Shown one piece after another: positions 43,746 through 56,049 of a DNA stretch of 64,000 bases (position 1 is its first letter; each line of letters starts with the position of its first letter). Source of the DNA: Schistosoma haematobium. Lineage: Eukaryota; Platyhelminthes; Trematoda; Strigeidida; Schistosomatidae. Both the position numbers and the translations under genes were made by a program. The notes beneath the pieces are model-generated. The model was not told the DNA's origin. It did no database searches and saw only the letters and a list, made by a program, of their open reading frames with translations. The stretch is from contig NC_067198.1 in NCBI RefSeq assembly GCF_000699445.3, positions 40,665,691 to 40,729,690 on the forward strand, in the 5' to 3' direction.

Positions 43746-44962
43746 ACTGTCAACAATTTATGATCAATTCGAAGTAAAACGTATAGACATAAGTCAGAAA
43801 ACATGTAACTTAAACCAAATGTGTTATATTCTTAAATACTTACTACTTTTTTTAGTTTATTACAGAAAATTTTCTCTGTTCAACTAGCAGGTATATGTTT
43901 AGAAACTGTATCTTGAATTGATCGAAGTTTGTACATCGTTTCACAACAAATTGTTGATCATTTAACTTCATAGTCGTGAATTTTGCCAACGTTAGAGTTC
44001 ATGTAACATTGATTTTTGAATAACAAATACAACAAACAAACTCGACACTGTTAAGTTCAAGTCAGCTAGAACGATGGTAACAAAATTCTCACATCTCTTT
44101 TCAGTAGTACATTTACAATATGTCAGATGGAGCCGAACCCAGAGATTTAAGATCTCACAATGGGTATGATAATTGTAGCCATTAAGTCAAAATATAGTGA
44201 TTACTATTTCTAACTTCAATAAGTTCATTGGATAGACCAAGAAGAGCTCCAGTTTTATCCTCTTTAGTCAAGTTACTCTTGAATAAATAGCTAACCTTGT
44301 TTAAAATTCTATCATTTGAAGATTATTGTGATTACAGATTACCCTCCCAGTCAAAGAAGTTGGTGAAGCCTAGTAAACCCTTCTGAAGAGAAACAGGTCA
44401 CACCAAAGCACAGTACAACTACCAGGGCTTGAATAGCTATTTTTGCATTACGTTGAAGTTTGCCTGATAAGGAGCAACCCCGTTCATTCCATGCACCATT
44501 TTTGTGAATTTTTTGTCATTTTTCCATTCCTGAGTAATTGTGATGTGATTCTTTGTGGTTTTCGTATTCAGTTGGTGGGTATCGGTCGAATTGATGATTA
44601 ACCCGATCTCTACAACCCAGGTTAAGGCCCACGTTAGTTCATGGGATTGAGTCCCACTATCCAGGAGGCATGATGAGGACATGTGAGTTGGGTTTTGCCT
44701 CTCGATTATAGATTAAGGTCGTGCAAATTAAATTGTACATGTCAATAAGATCGAATTAATTTCTTTAATTGTTTACTAAAATAGCCTTAATACATAAAAG
44801 TACAATGTTTTATACTTATATCAATCTAGTATGTACAATCATTACTATTATTATCATTATCATTATCCAATATAAATGATAACAATCTTAAGTTTAATCG
44901 ATGTTTTATCTATAAAATATGCCTAAAAATGAAAGTTTATTGTGGAAAACAGGTGATAAATT
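43746..44962. other. Unassigned DNA
   Basis: A less AT-rich block (44340-44700) holds an 81-codon open frame on the minus strand without a motif. I cannot name anything here. Confidence 0.55.
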
Positions 44963-45354
44963 CTGATTTCACTAGTTTAAATAATGAGTTAATTGAAGCT
45001 AGACCACCATGGAAAACCTGGAAGTACTGGACGGCCGTTTCGTCCTAGTATGAGACTCCTCAACAGTGCGCATCCACGATCCCGCCTTGCGAGATTCGAA
45101 CCCAGGACCTATCAGTCTCGCGAACGAGCGCTTAACCATTAGACCATTGATCTGGCCGGGATTCAACGGTGTTAGTGTCTAACTTCAACTAATCCACGAA
45201 ATTGAGAAGCACATCCACCATTATCTTCATTGAGTTACTATCTCACAACTGACCAGGGTCAATTGTGCTTCCAGGTTTTTCATGGTAGTCTAGCTCTAAT
45301 CGACTCATGATTTTAACTAGTGAAATTTCTAAAATCTCCACGAAACCCCTTCTC
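44963..45354 (-). mobile_element. SINE-B copy with inverted end
   Basis: A long antisense unit (44963-45260) is followed by a sense tail (45265-45354). ATAAATT flanks it (44956-44962, 45355-45361). The hammerhead core reads TTGAGGA and is probably inactive, although all stems are kept. Confidence 0.85.
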
Positions 45355-45549
45355 ATAAATTTACGAAAAGAAAAAAAGATAAACCAAAAAAATTACTCAG
45401 TAACTAGTTAGACCGTTCAAATTGTTATTTTATGGTTAATGATAATAAGATTCCCAAAATTATACAAGCCTATTTCGAAGTGACTTAATTATATATTCTG
45501 TTCAGTAGTAAACCAAGTTCGTGGGGTTGTTTCACATCATCGCTACTAC

Positions 45550-45820
45550 TGTAGTGAAGGCAAACACAGGTGAGGACAACCGAATTATGATTAGTACAAA
45601 ATTACAAATTTACTTGGTAAAATGGAAAAACCATACTATAACACTTAATTTGCAAAATGTTCAATAATTGTCTCGAACTTCGTTGTTCTTGCATTTCCAT
45701 ACTAATTGCTTTCTATTCCCACTCTTCCTTTCTTGATTTTCCCAATCTTCTAATGCCAGACATTACATTCCTGACTCGCGTCATATACTACTTATATCAA
45801 TATAAGTAGCACGCACCACA
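45550..45820 (-). mobile_element. Solo LTR1, 271 bp, with 4-bp target duplication
   Basis: The same length as the copy at 34429. CTAC is repeated exactly on both sides (45546-45549, 45821-45824). Ends TGTGGTGCG and CACTACA. Confidence 0.85.
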
Positions 45821-45831
45821 CTACCACTTAC

Positions 45832-45874
<43 letters not shown>

Positions 45875-45875
45875 G
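45832..45875. repeat. (AAT)n microsatellite
   Basis: An uninterrupted AAT run follows the LTR1 copy closely. Confidence 0.9.
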
Positions 45876-46094
45876 TAATGATACCATTTGGTTAAGTTTT
45901 GTTTTCACTGCTTTTATTTGTTCATTTCCGTTTATAAATTTTTTTAGAGAAAAATTGAACTGAAAAATCAAATTTGTAGTTTGTTATTTCAGATCGTGTT
46001 ATTTTTTAGATTCATCTTGTTTAAATTAGATGTAATTTGATGGTAAAATAGTTGATAAAGTGAAATATGAATGGAATTAGTTTAATATCTATTA

Positions 46095-46205
46095 TCAGAA
46101 GATGTTTGTGGAGGTTTTAGAAATTTCACAGATTGAAGTCAGTGCTTCCAGGTTTTTCATGGTGGTGTAGCTTCAATTGACTTATGATTTCAATCTGTAA
46201 TATCT
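46095..46205. mobile_element. SINE-B short foldback
   Basis: An antisense tail (GTTTGTGGAGGTTTTAGAAA) meets a sense 3' part (CAGTGCTTCCAGG, CTTCAATTGACTTATG). The hammerhead is lost at the junction. Confidence 0.75.
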
Positions 46206-46233
46206 ATTCAGCCTTGACCATAAAGGAGAGAAG

Positions 46234-47359
46234 TGTTATATCCTGACGAGAATAGTGAATGGTAATTGTTGAAATTTGTTTCTCGATTAATTACTTACTT
46301 ACGCTTGTTACTCCCGGTGGAGCATAGGCCGCCGACTAGCATTATCTAACCCATTCTGTCCTGGAACTACCTTTCTAGTTCTATCCAATTTTTGTTCCTT
46401 CTTCTCATATCTGTCTTGATTTTTCGGTGTAATGTGTTCTTTGGTTTTCTTCTTTCCTTTATTTAGTCTTGAGGATTCCATGTGAGGGCTTGCCTTGTGA
46501 CTCAGTTTGGTGCATTCCTCAATATGTCACCTATTCACTTCCAGTAGTTCTTCCTGATTTCTTCCTCCAATGGAGTCTGGTTTGTTCTCTACCACAGTAG
46601 GTTGACAGTGTCTGGTAGTATCTGGCCAACGGATCCAGAGTATTTTGCGTAGACAACTGTTATTAAACACATGTATCTTCTGGATGATGGCTTTCGTAGT
46701 TGTCCAAGTTTCCACCACATACAGTAGAATTGTGTTGACATTTGTATTGAAAATCATGACTCTGGTTTTGGTTGAGAGTTGTTTTGAGTTCTATATGTTC
46801 TTCAATTGTAGATATGCTAATCTTGCTTTGCCAATTCGCGTCTTCACCTCTACATCAGATCCACCGTGTTCATCGATGGTGCTGCCCAAATATGTAAAGG
46901 TTCTTACATCCTCATTTCTGGATTTATACTATACATATATTTTTAATTTATAGTTGTTAAGTAACCAAACTACATATATTCATATCCCACTTATTATAAG
47001 CTTTATTTTGACTATTAATATACGATTTACCGTTCTTGAGTTATGCCTAGTCTATTAATTACAGTCTCCCACATTCACGCCCACTTTTGTTTAAATCTTG
47101 TACAAATGTTGTTTCCTATTTTATGGTGTTATGTAGTATGCTTGGTTTATATATAAAACCAGTTTATTTGAAATTTATGATTCATATCATGGAGGATAAG
47201 ATTGGTGTTCTGAATTTAATAGGCTGAACTAGGCAAAAAGAAGAATAGATAAAGACTTTAAACTTCTCGTACAGATCGATGGTTCACAATTCTCTCATTA
47301 GAGGTATCATTATATCATAGATTAAGAATAGGATCCACGTTCACAAGTTCTAATAAACA
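46234..47359 (+). mobile_element. LTR2 copy interrupted by an RTE
   Basis: LTR2 parts lie at 46234-46291 and 46928-47359, in the opposite orientation to the copies at 1582 and 13716. TGTTATATCCTG begins it; TTTATATATAAAACC is the promoter-like box. Similarity to the other copies falls off near the 3' end. Confidence 0.7.
46292..46914 (-). pseudogene. RTE-like copy inserted in LTR2
   Basis: The minus strand encodes VETWTTTKAIIQKI and CLRKILWIRWPDTTRH with frameshifts. TTTCTCGATTAAT and TTTCTGGATTTAT flank it (46279-46291, 46915-46927), a 13-bp duplication with two mismatches. Confidence 0.8.
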
Positions 47360-48550
47360 GTATGTGGGGATATTCAGAAAAATATGCCAAAAATTATCCT
47401 GTTAAGTCTAATGCTATCCTTGAACGTAAAATGGTGTCATTTTCCTCTTAGTCAATATTTATTTCACATGTCATATTCCTGTTGGTCAATATTCACGGTA
47501 GTCCTAACTGTATAAATATGCATTTGTCTGTAAATTCTTATTCTTCTCCTGACCCCATAAACAATTTTCATCTACGGTTCATGTTCTGATATATTAGAGA
47601 TTGGGGAAAACAGTATTGGGGTCGTACTAGGATATCTGAAGTTGGTCAATCGGTAGAAATTAGAGTAGCCACTCCACGGTCCACAATACAATAAACTTAT
47701 CATCGAAATATCTTTACATTTTTCTTGTATCAACTTTACATGATGAAGTTTAGACATCCCATGTAAAGTATAATTTTTCTCATTATTTTCAATATATATA
47801 TATATATATATATCTTGTTGTTATGAAATGGTAAACAACATAGAAGTATTTGCCAACTATATTCATTTACTTAAATATCATACAGCATGATGTCAAATCA
47901 TTTAGAACACAATGATTAATGAAATAGGATTAACTCGAACAACAATAGTAATCATAATAATAAATTTATATTGTCTATACAAACTGTATAAATGTATGTA
48001 AATAGTAAATGATTTCTCTTTATAAAAGAACAATATTGTACAAATGTCATCTAATAAAAATTTGTTGAAAATACTTTCAATTAGAAACTGTAACCATATT
48101 TTTTTGTTGTTATTGTTCTTTTTTTTGTAACTATGATACATAGTTTGTATCCATCCCAATAATAATAATAATAATATACCGCATCATTACCGATGTTCTG
48201 CGTAACTAGAGTAACAATGTAAATGAAACATTAAAGAGTAATGTTTATTCATCCTTTTTTTCAAAAAAAATGTCGAAGATAATGAAAAATAATGAGATAG
48301 TTATGTTTTAAAAGTTAAAAAAAAAGAAAAAGAAAATAGAGATTATTTCATTGGATGTAATTACTAGGATGACGTATTCTAGATATCTATATACATCAGT
48401 TATATATATGTGATTAGTTTGATTGAGTGTATGTATATTACTTGGACACAAACTATTGACTGTAAGTGAGGTTGTATCCAATTTAAATTTTGGTCTATCA
48501 TATATATTTTTCCTGTAATAAAATATAGTAAAGAATATAAAACTAAACAT
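47360..48550. other. Unassigned AT-rich DNA
   Basis: A (TA)n run (47791-47812) and an (AAT)n run (48159-48176) are the only clear features. Confidence 0.6.
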
Positions 48551-48562
48551 ATGATAATATGT

Positions 48563-48826
48563 AAAGATGGATGGTGACTAGCAGAGGGATCCAGGACGGG
48601 TGTTTGGCCCTATTTGGGACTCGTCAACTAGATATACCCGGGTTCGAGTCCTGGAGTGAACATCAACTCTACAGTGAGATCCATCTTTGCTTAAAAAGTT
48701 TGTGATTTAAGGCTATATCGAGGTAATCCGCACAGGATGCACATATGCTAATAAGAGACTGATCAATTGCAGTCCTAAATGACAATGGGAAAAATACAAG
48801 TAAAACAACACCATGTGGATTTAAGT
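48563..48826. mobile_element. SINE-A foldback
   Basis: A short antisense arm and a longer sense arm meet near 48626. ATGATAATATGT and ATGACAATATGT flank it (48551-48562, 48827-48838). Both ribozyme halves are damaged (GTTGACGA, CCAAAC). Confidence 0.8.
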
Positions 48827-48989
48827 ATGACAATATGTTTGTTAAGTTTAATTGATATTTACATATGATTTAGAGATTTTATGAATAGTTGATAGATATG
48901 TAGATGGTATTTGTAAGTCTGAGTACCGTTTAAAATCATAGGATTCTAGAAAGATGTTTTATTCTAATATCAGATTCTTTAGAAGTTTA

Positions 48990-49680
48990 AGTCCACGATC
49001 TTGATGAGATATGAACCCTAGGCTTCAAAGACCTTAACACGAGAGATCGTTCGATGTAAAGTGTTTGGATATAATGTTTAACAAGTTTTGGAACTCTATC
49101 CTACGAAATCCCGACTGTTGCTGCTACCTTGATGTAGTGGTCTGGCTTGCTTATCGTGATGAACCAATCGAGCTATACTGGATGAAACAATCAGTACTCA
49201 AGGTCCTTCCATGTCAGACAGGTTGTTTGAGGAGCGGTAAGACTAACAGCAACAAACTTAAGGTCTGAGGGCGAAGTCGTACTGCCAACTGTGCAGAGAT
49301 GTGACGGCAATAAGGTGTTTCCCTCGGACAACCAGAATATCAGCAATGCTGCATTCCCATAATGGAAGGGTAGGGTTAGAAAAGGTCGGTACTAATAATG
49401 CACATCTTGCCTTATCCCATGGACATCCGTCTTCGGAGGTAAGGTTCCAATGAGTACGGATCTTACACGAAAACTACTTACTAAAAGGTCATGTGTAACC
49501 GACCTCAAGCAGTTGTCCCATGGGCACTACGGTCAAGCTCTCGGGTCATTAAGACCACCCCTAACCCAATTTTCTTTTCAGGTACCTCCAAAAGAACCCT
49601 TCCACGGTGTGGGCAACCGGGAAGTGATAACCACCCTCATACCTCCAACATCACTCAAGATCCTATAAAATGAAAGCTTA
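48990..49680 (+). other. GC-richer block of unknown class, probably a repeat
   Basis: The base composition is clearly higher in G and C than the surroundings, with runs such as GGACAACCAGAATATCAGC and TTCGGAGGTAAGGTTCC. Short open frames at 49065-49268 and 49450-49668 overlap it without a motif I can place. It resembles the untranslated part of a non-LTR element, but this is inference. Confidence 0.4.
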
Positions 49681-49794
49681 GTTATTTTACCATCGAAATG
49701 TATACAGTTTTTTGTTGGTGAATAAATAACGTTAGATTATTATTATTATTTTGTTGCAACCTAGAGATATTTGACAAAACGACTAAAAATACCT

Positions 49795-50010
49795 TTGGAT
49801 GCCGGCTCAATATTTTCAATGTTAAGCGTTCGCACGCGAGACTGACAGGTTCTGGGTTTGAATCCAGTACGCAGGAACATGGATGCGCACCTCTGAGGAG
49901 TCCCATACTAGGATGAAACAGCCAGGTTTCCAAAGTGGTCTAGCATTATTTGACTTATAAACTGAACTATTAAATTACTAAAATCTCCACAAAACCCCTT
50001 TCTGATAATT
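49795..50010 (+). mobile_element. SINE-B copy
   Basis: The head is present with a B box GGGTTTGAATC. CTGAGGA, stem II and GAAA are kept but the cleavage side is deleted (ACAGCCAGG). The tail ends CCCCTTTCTGATA. Confidence 0.85.
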
Positions 50011-50704
50011 AAATATATATACATTTTTATTTAACTTAAAAAGAATACAAATTCATTTTATGATGGAGACTTTTCTCAAATATACCATATAACTAATAAT
50101 TATCGTTTGCTCAGCAGTAATGAACCTAAAGGTGGAAAATTAGGACCAATAGAATGAAGGAGATATCATTGACAATGCTTCATAGTTATTAAACTATATT
50201 GAAGCTTAACTAATATTGTAGATATGAACTTTTCTATCTAAAAGCAATGATCTCTATCTATATTTCTTAATATTTAACATAAATGATTGATTATTGAGAA
50301 GCATATTACAAGTGAAAATATCCACTCTCTTGTATTCATTCATTTTCATTGTTAGCCCCATAAAGTGAGTTTATGATAGAATACTGTTTTCCCTTCCCCC
50401 TTAAAAAAAAACACCCTCTAATCATTAATCACTGATGTGATGAAAATAGTAACGATAATAATCCCATTTTCGTGGAATTTATTTTGTTTCTTTTTTATAT
50501 TCTAACTGAATACATATATTGATGAATGAATGAATGAATGAATACACGAATATATGGTTGACTGATTATTAGATTAATTTTGTCTAAATCATGTAGTTTC
50601 TAGTTGTTGTTTATATTCTAGTAGAAATTAATTTATAATTGAACAAAAACCGGAAAAATAAATTTGAAAAATGTTTTTTTTCAAAATAATAATGAATAAA
50701 TGAT

Positions 50705-51030
50705 AGAATTTCACTGATTGAAATCATGAGTCAATTGAAGCTAGACCACCATGGAAATCCTGCAACCACTGGACGGCCGTTTCGTCCTAGTATGGGAATC
50801 CTCAGCAGTACGCATCCACGATCCCGTCTTGTGAGATTCGAACCCAGGGCCTATCTAGTTGGTTAAGCGCCTGGCGCGGGACTGATAGGTCCTGGGTTCG
50901 AATCTCGCGGGGTGCAGGATCGTGGATGAGTACTGCTGAGGAGCCCCATACTAGAACGAAACGGCCGTCCAGTGCTTGCAGGTTTTCCATGGTGGTCTAG
51001 CTTCAATTGACTCATGAAGTCAACTATTTA
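50705..51030. mobile_element. SINE-B foldback with two hammerheads
   Basis: The antisense arm (50705-about 50855) and sense arm (about 50856-51030) both contain ribozyme and tail. The antisense ribozyme (50771-50815) has an intact core with one stem II mismatch. Confidence 0.85.
50930..50975 (+). ncRNA. SINE-B hammerhead ribozyme, core intact
   Basis: It has CTGAGGA, GAAA, stem III ACGGCCGT and GTC. Stem II is weakened (GCCC/AGAAC). Stem I has TACTG/CAGTG with one mismatch. Confidence 0.75.
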
Positions 51031-51282
51031 GAATAATGTAGTTGGGTAAATTTATTGATGCTGAAAGAATAAGTTTAGTTAGTGAAAATGAATCAATTTA
51101 AAATGTGTTTTGATTCACTTTTCTTGTTTAACCTGTTGTTTGTAATCAGACAATTTATAATTTATAGTTTTTTTAAACAAAAATTTACTTCAAATAATTC
51201 ATATTACAAGTAAAGTGAATATCTGATCTGAAATACTTTCAAATGTTAACTGTACTATAAAAATCTACACAAAATCTCTACA

Positions 51283-51824
51283 CATCATAAGCAAAGATAG
51301 ATAGTGGCTAGAAGTGGAGTCCAGGACGGAAGTTTCGTCCTATTCGGGACTCGTCAGTTGGATGTACTTGCATCTCAGAGTTGATTATCACTCTGGGACT
51401 CGAACCCCTTACTGTTCGCTTCAAATGCCATTGCGTTATCCACTTAGCTACTAAGTCCTGATAACCACTTGCTTATTCTATGGGGTGAAGTTTTAATTAA
51501 CTTGTTGTTGTTTACTTGAAACTTTCCATTGTTGTTTAGGTCTGCAATTGATCAGTCTCTTATTGACATATGTGCATCGTGTGCGTATTGCCTAGACATA
51601 GCTTTAACTCACAAGCATTTTAAGCAGAGATGGATACTCTCAAATGGGACGAAACGCGCGTCCTGAACTTCATTACTAGCCACTATTCATTTTTGCTTAT
51701 AAAGCTTGTGAATTAAGATGATTACGAGGCAATTCACACAGGATGCACAGATTTCAAAAAGAGATTGGACAATGCAGCCCCAAACACAAATGGAAAGATA
51801 CAAGCAAACAATACCAAGTGAGTC
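51283..51824. mobile_element. SINE-A foldback, long
   Basis: An almost complete antisense monomer (51283-51630) is joined to a sense arm (51631-51824) whose hammerhead lacks its 5' half. TCTCTACA flanks it (51275-51282, 51825-51832). Confidence 0.85.
51316..51370 (-). ncRNA. SINE-A hammerhead ribozyme, core intact
   Basis: The minus strand has CTGACGA, stem II GTCC/GGAC, GAAA and GTC. Stem III (ACTTCCGT) and stem I are weakened. Confidence 0.75.
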
Positions 51825-51994
51825 TCTCTACATTTTTTAAAAGAAAAGGAAAAAATATATAATGGAATATTGGATCATTTATTTTGTTTTATATGATTTT
51901 TAATAAAATCATTATCTAATTTTTCTAATAAAAAAATGATCTTGATAATTCAATGAGATTATTTCGTGATTGAAGGACTTTAGATCAGTAGAAT

Positions 51995-52693
51995 TATAGT
52001 GAACGAGTGGGGACAATCTAATGTATTTGAATACTAGATTACAGTCAGTTAGTCAGTCAGCTACAACGTAGGACCAGGCACATATATGCATCGGTCCAAG
52101 TTGTCATACCTCAGTAGCACAACAAGATGAACACCGGATTCATGAAAGTAGTTAATTCAGTGGTGGTAATATATAAAAGAAAGATTGCATATAAGGATAT
52201 AGTACAGGAAGAAAGAATTAGTTCGTAGAAAGAAAGATATGAAGTGATTTTAATCTCATAGTTTAAGGGAAGACAGAGAGTGTATACATCTACACCATTG
52301 TGATCGATTCTGAGCCATGTCACCAAGAGTCTCCAACCATTGGTTACTATAGTCACGCAGACCCCAATCAAGTAGTCTGCATCTCCCAACATGGTTCAGA
52401 ATAGAAGTTAGTGACTTCAAGCTCTGATGCCACGTTTTGTTGTGACCGCCCCTAACTTTCTTCCAACCAAATTACAGAACATCTTGGTAAAATTTGAGAG
52501 TTATACAGTAAATACTTTTTTTGCAAAATGTCAATCAATCGTCTCAGACTTCATTGTTTCTTCATTTCCACAGTAATCATTCTCTTTGTTCTCGTTCTCT
52601 TTTCTTTGATCTTCTTAACCTTCTACTTCCAGGCATTTTTTATCTTTCAATACATACTACTTATATCTGTCGACATCATTAACATATACCATA
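51995..52693 (-). mobile_element. LTR1 copy interrupted by an E-repeat
   Basis: LTR parts are 51995-52044 and 52471-52693. The tip keeps TACTACTTATATCTGTCGACA near 52654-52674 and the other end AGTGGGGACAATC. Confidence 0.75.
52045..52470 (-). pseudogene. E-repeat: non-LTR C-terminal fragment in LTR1
   Basis: It matches 29068-29470 except for about 80 bp of extra sequence (52180-52260). ATTACAG flanks it (52038-52044, 52471-52477), and the TGAC-type tail lies at the left end, as for a 5'-truncated minus-strand insertion. Confidence 0.7.
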
Positions 52694-52699
52694 GAATGA

Positions 52700-53449
52700 C
52701 TGTTAAAATAACAAATAATTTACATTGAATGACAAGAAATGAAGTCCTGCACAACGTACAAAATCAATATTTAAATAATTCATTAGGATTATTCAGCAAT
52801 TAAATAATTACCTATGCAAGTAAGGATTTGTAATTTTTGATTATCGGTAGTCAGTTATTCAACTGATCAGTCTCTGTTGCCATGTGTATATTCTAGCTAA
52901 AGGCTGTATTGTGGCTATCCACTTAGGAAATAGTTACTTAAATCGTTCGTCAACCTATAGTTTGATTTTATAATCTAATTAAGATTGGAAAGTTCAGTGA
53001 TGTTGGTATATATCATATAATTGAAGAAATAAACAAACACCAATCATTAATAGATCTTCCATCAATAATTATCATTAAAAAGGTTTACTATGAAATATCC
53101 AGGGTTCAATTTTAAATACCGACTCATTAAACGGTAGATATTTAAGTTTTCCGATTTGACGTTAATGAGAAGACACCGTATTAGTTGTGTCATATTCTCA
53201 GATGTGAAGTAGTCTTTTAACCTCTATCTTTTACTAATACATTGTTATTTGTATTTTAAAAGAATGAATTCATTCATTTTGTCAATTAAATCTTAAGCTA
53301 TAAAGGAGAATAAGTTTTACATTTGATTTCCTTTAGATTACACTTCATATTCTTCACTCATCAGTATTGGGTTATAAAACATTGGATTTCGTTCACTATT
53401 GCAGATTTCTTAATATTTTATTCAACCTGTGCAACTCCTTGTGTATGTG
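52700..53449. other. Unassigned AT-rich DNA
   Basis: I see no features. Confidence 0.6.
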
Positions 53450-53905
53450 GAGCATTTTTTTCTTCATGGCCGGAGTATAACAACAGATCTCCTTAAGTTT
53501 GTCTTTTTTGTCCAACCGGAGTCCAATATGTTTCACTAATTCCAAGCACCTCCAAGTTGTTTCTTTTCATTTCTGCAGCAATTTGGATGACTCTTCGGGT
53601 CTCCCACATTGTACGAGCATCCCATGTACCTAAATAAATGGTTGCTCTGGTTATCAGAAGGGACATCAGCCTCGTGACTTCCGAAGGAACTCGGCTTTCA
53701 TCATGAGGCGTCATAACTCTTTTAAATGAAGACCTTCTGACTCCCAGGGCAGAGTTTAAAAGGTTTGAATAATTTTTCTGGTTAGCGTTTTTTAGCGAGT
53801 TAGTTTTCTACGGGATGGGGACGCTAACCCCATGCCCAACCATCCTCCTTTATCCGGGCTGAGACTGGCAGCAGCCCTAGAGGGGCTCCAAGAGGAGTTT
53901 TATTC
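53450..53905 (-). pseudogene. RTE-like element, 5' end with start of the endonuclease
   Basis: On the minus strand the 5' untranslated sequence (TAGCGAGTT complement near 53795) leads into a frame at 53714-53493 with YLGTWDARTMWE, then QIAAEMKRNNLEVLGISETYW. This is the N-terminus of the AP-like endonuclease that nicks target DNA in RTE elements. The frame stops soon after, so only the 5' tip is present. Confidence 0.8.
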
Positions 53906-54229
53906 AACCTGCCATTTAACTATTCATTAGTAGTTTATATATCATTGTTTTTACTAGAAAATTTAACATCATTGATTGATCTTAGTTAAAAAAAACAATG
54001 AAAATCAGGAAGCACTGAACAACTGGTTAGTGAAACCATGAGTCTCCTCTGTAATGTACAACTGCACTCTCACTAGTGGTCGTACGCAGAACATTCCGAT
54101 ATTGCGACAAGAGCTTGACCTTTTGAACACAGCCTTATTTCAATGGTTTGCTATAGAATTTACCAATCACAACAGATCTCCTATATGAAAAATCTGTAGA
54201 TATTTATTTACGTGAAAATCTCAGTTACT
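53906..54229. other. Unassigned DNA
   Basis: A piece near 54000-54070 (AGGAAGCACTGAACAACTGG) faintly resembles a SINE-B relative. Nothing else is seen. Confidence 0.45.
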
Positions 54230-54240
54230 AAAATTTAAAT

Positions 54241-54290
54241 AATTCCAACGTTTCGTCCATCAGACTTGTCTGGACTTCTTCAGGATAATA
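54241..54290 (-). ncRNA. Penelope-type hammerhead ribozyme (class C), core intact
   Basis: The minus strand has CTGAAGA, stem II GTCCA/TGGAC, GAAA, ACGT as minimal stem III and triplet GTT. Of the four class C copies this one and the copy at 6594 are best kept. Confidence 0.7.
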
Positions 54291-54514
54291 ATCAAAATCA
54301 AAATCATCTAAGAAGTATATAGCATTTAACAATCAAATCTATACTGTGGTAATCCATTTACATTTGAATGTTGATTTTTGTAAATTGGATAACATGAGTC
54401 AGTTCCATGGTAATCATGTGAAAAGTTCACGAAGTGGAAAGAAATAGCTGAAAACGGATTGTATGTGTTTGCATGTATGTATGTGCAAGATTAAGTTATT
54501 AATTATTATCAGAA

Positions 54515-54845
54515 GGGGGTTTTGTGGAGAGTTAAGTCATTTCAATGGTTGAGATCATGAGTCGATTGAGGTTAGACCACTATGGAAAACCTGGAAACAC
54601 TGGACGGCCGTTTCGTCTTATTGTAGGACCCCTCAGCAGTTCGCATCCACGATCCCGACTCGCAGGATTCGAACCCAGGACCTAATGTTCTCGAGCGCGA
54701 GCACCTAACCACTAGACCACCGAGCTGGCCGGCATCCAACTTTGTTAATGTCTAACTTCAACTAATCCACGAAGTTGAGAGGCACATCCTCCATTGTCAC
54801 CAGTGAGTTACTATCTCACAACTGACCCGGTTGAACTCCACTGGT
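54515..54845 (-). mobile_element. SINE-B copy in the Penelope-like element
   Basis: The full order tail, ribozyme (CTGAGGG, so core mutated), head and upstream part is present in antisense. The Penelope sequence resumes at GGTGTTAATATG. Confidence 0.85.
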
Positions 54846-55580
54846 GTTAATATGTTTTATATGAAGGAATACATAAATAAAAGTAAAAGTTCAAGGTTGA
54901 AAAATTGTTTCTGAATCATCGATGTGCATGTCAAATGAAAATCATCAAATACATAATTGTATTGCTAAAATAGCTCACATTAATTTAAGTCAAAATAATG
55001 ATGCATGTGAAATAAATAGGTTTAATAAAGAAAGAAAGGGTCCAAATCACTTGTCAGTGAATATTTGCCAGATAGTCGCTAACTGAATATCATCCTTTCT
55101 GTTCAGGCTGTTCTTGTTCGCCTATATATACAGCGCTTCCAGTGTAAATCTTTTTGAAGTATTTTGATCCGTTCAAAATTAATCTTGTGTCCTGTTTTCA
55201 GTGCGTGTAACGCTATAGCAAACTTATTCTCAAGTTCCTTTAAGTCAACTGAGGATTTTGAGAACATTTTTAAACATTGTTTCTGTTCCTTCAATCTTAC
55301 ATTCAACTGACTGAATGTTTCTCCCACATAAGTTGCATTACAATCATAACAGTTGATTTCATAGACAATATTTTGTTGTTCTTCCCTTGGTAATTTATCC
55401 TTAAATTTCACTAATGTTGATCTTATGGTGTCACTCGTCAAGAAAATACATGCTTGTTTAGAATCCGCTTTATTTCTTCCGCTGTTTCACTACGGTATAT
55501 ATATATATAATAATTATGATACCAAACAACTTAATTTTAATGTCAGTTTTATAGACTATACTAAGGTTATATTTATATTT

Positions 55581-55998
55581 CTACCGTACGGAACTCGATG
55601 AACTACAACAACCACCATCAAGAAGGTACAAGTATTTATAAATAGTTTTCTAAGCAACATACTCAACATCCATTGGTCGGATACCATCAGAAACAGCCTT
55701 CTGTGGGAGAGAACAAATCAGCTTCCATCTGAAGAAGAAATTAGGAAAAGACGATGGAAATGGATAGAACATACATTACGCAAATCATCAAACTGCATCA
55801 CGAGGCAAGCCCTAACTTGGAATTTTGAATGGAAACGGAGAATATGAAGGCCTAAGAACACGTTACGTTGGGAAATAGAAGCAGATATTGAAAGGATGGA
55901 TAACAACTGGAAGGAGCTGGCAAGGATTGTCCAGGACACGGTTGGATGTAGAATGCTGGTGGTTGGCCTATTCTCCTTCACGAGAAGTAACAGGCGTT

Positions 55999-56038
<40 letters not shown>

Positions 56039-56039
56039 C
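55581..56039 (+). pseudogene. RTE-like copy, 3' end with long (TAAG)n tail
   Basis: The sense strand carries C-terminal polymerase sequence in broken frames and a (TAAG)n tail at about 56000-56037. ATTTATATTT flanks it (55571-55580, 56040-56049). The long unbroken tail suggests a younger insertion. Confidence 0.8.
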
Positions 56040-56049
56040 ATTTATATTT

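Larger units (their letters stand above)
54230..55500 (-). pseudogene. Penelope-like element: GIY-YIG domain and 3' region
   Basis: The frame at 55441-55103 encodes NIVYEINCYDCNATYVGET, LNVRLKEQK and LHALKTGHKI, the zinc-knuckle and GIY-YIG endonuclease part that follows reverse transcriptase in Penelope-like elements and cuts target DNA. The 3' noncoding part continues to 54230 and ends with a hammerhead. A SINE-B is inserted at 54515-54845. The polymerase part is missing. Confidence 0.85.
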
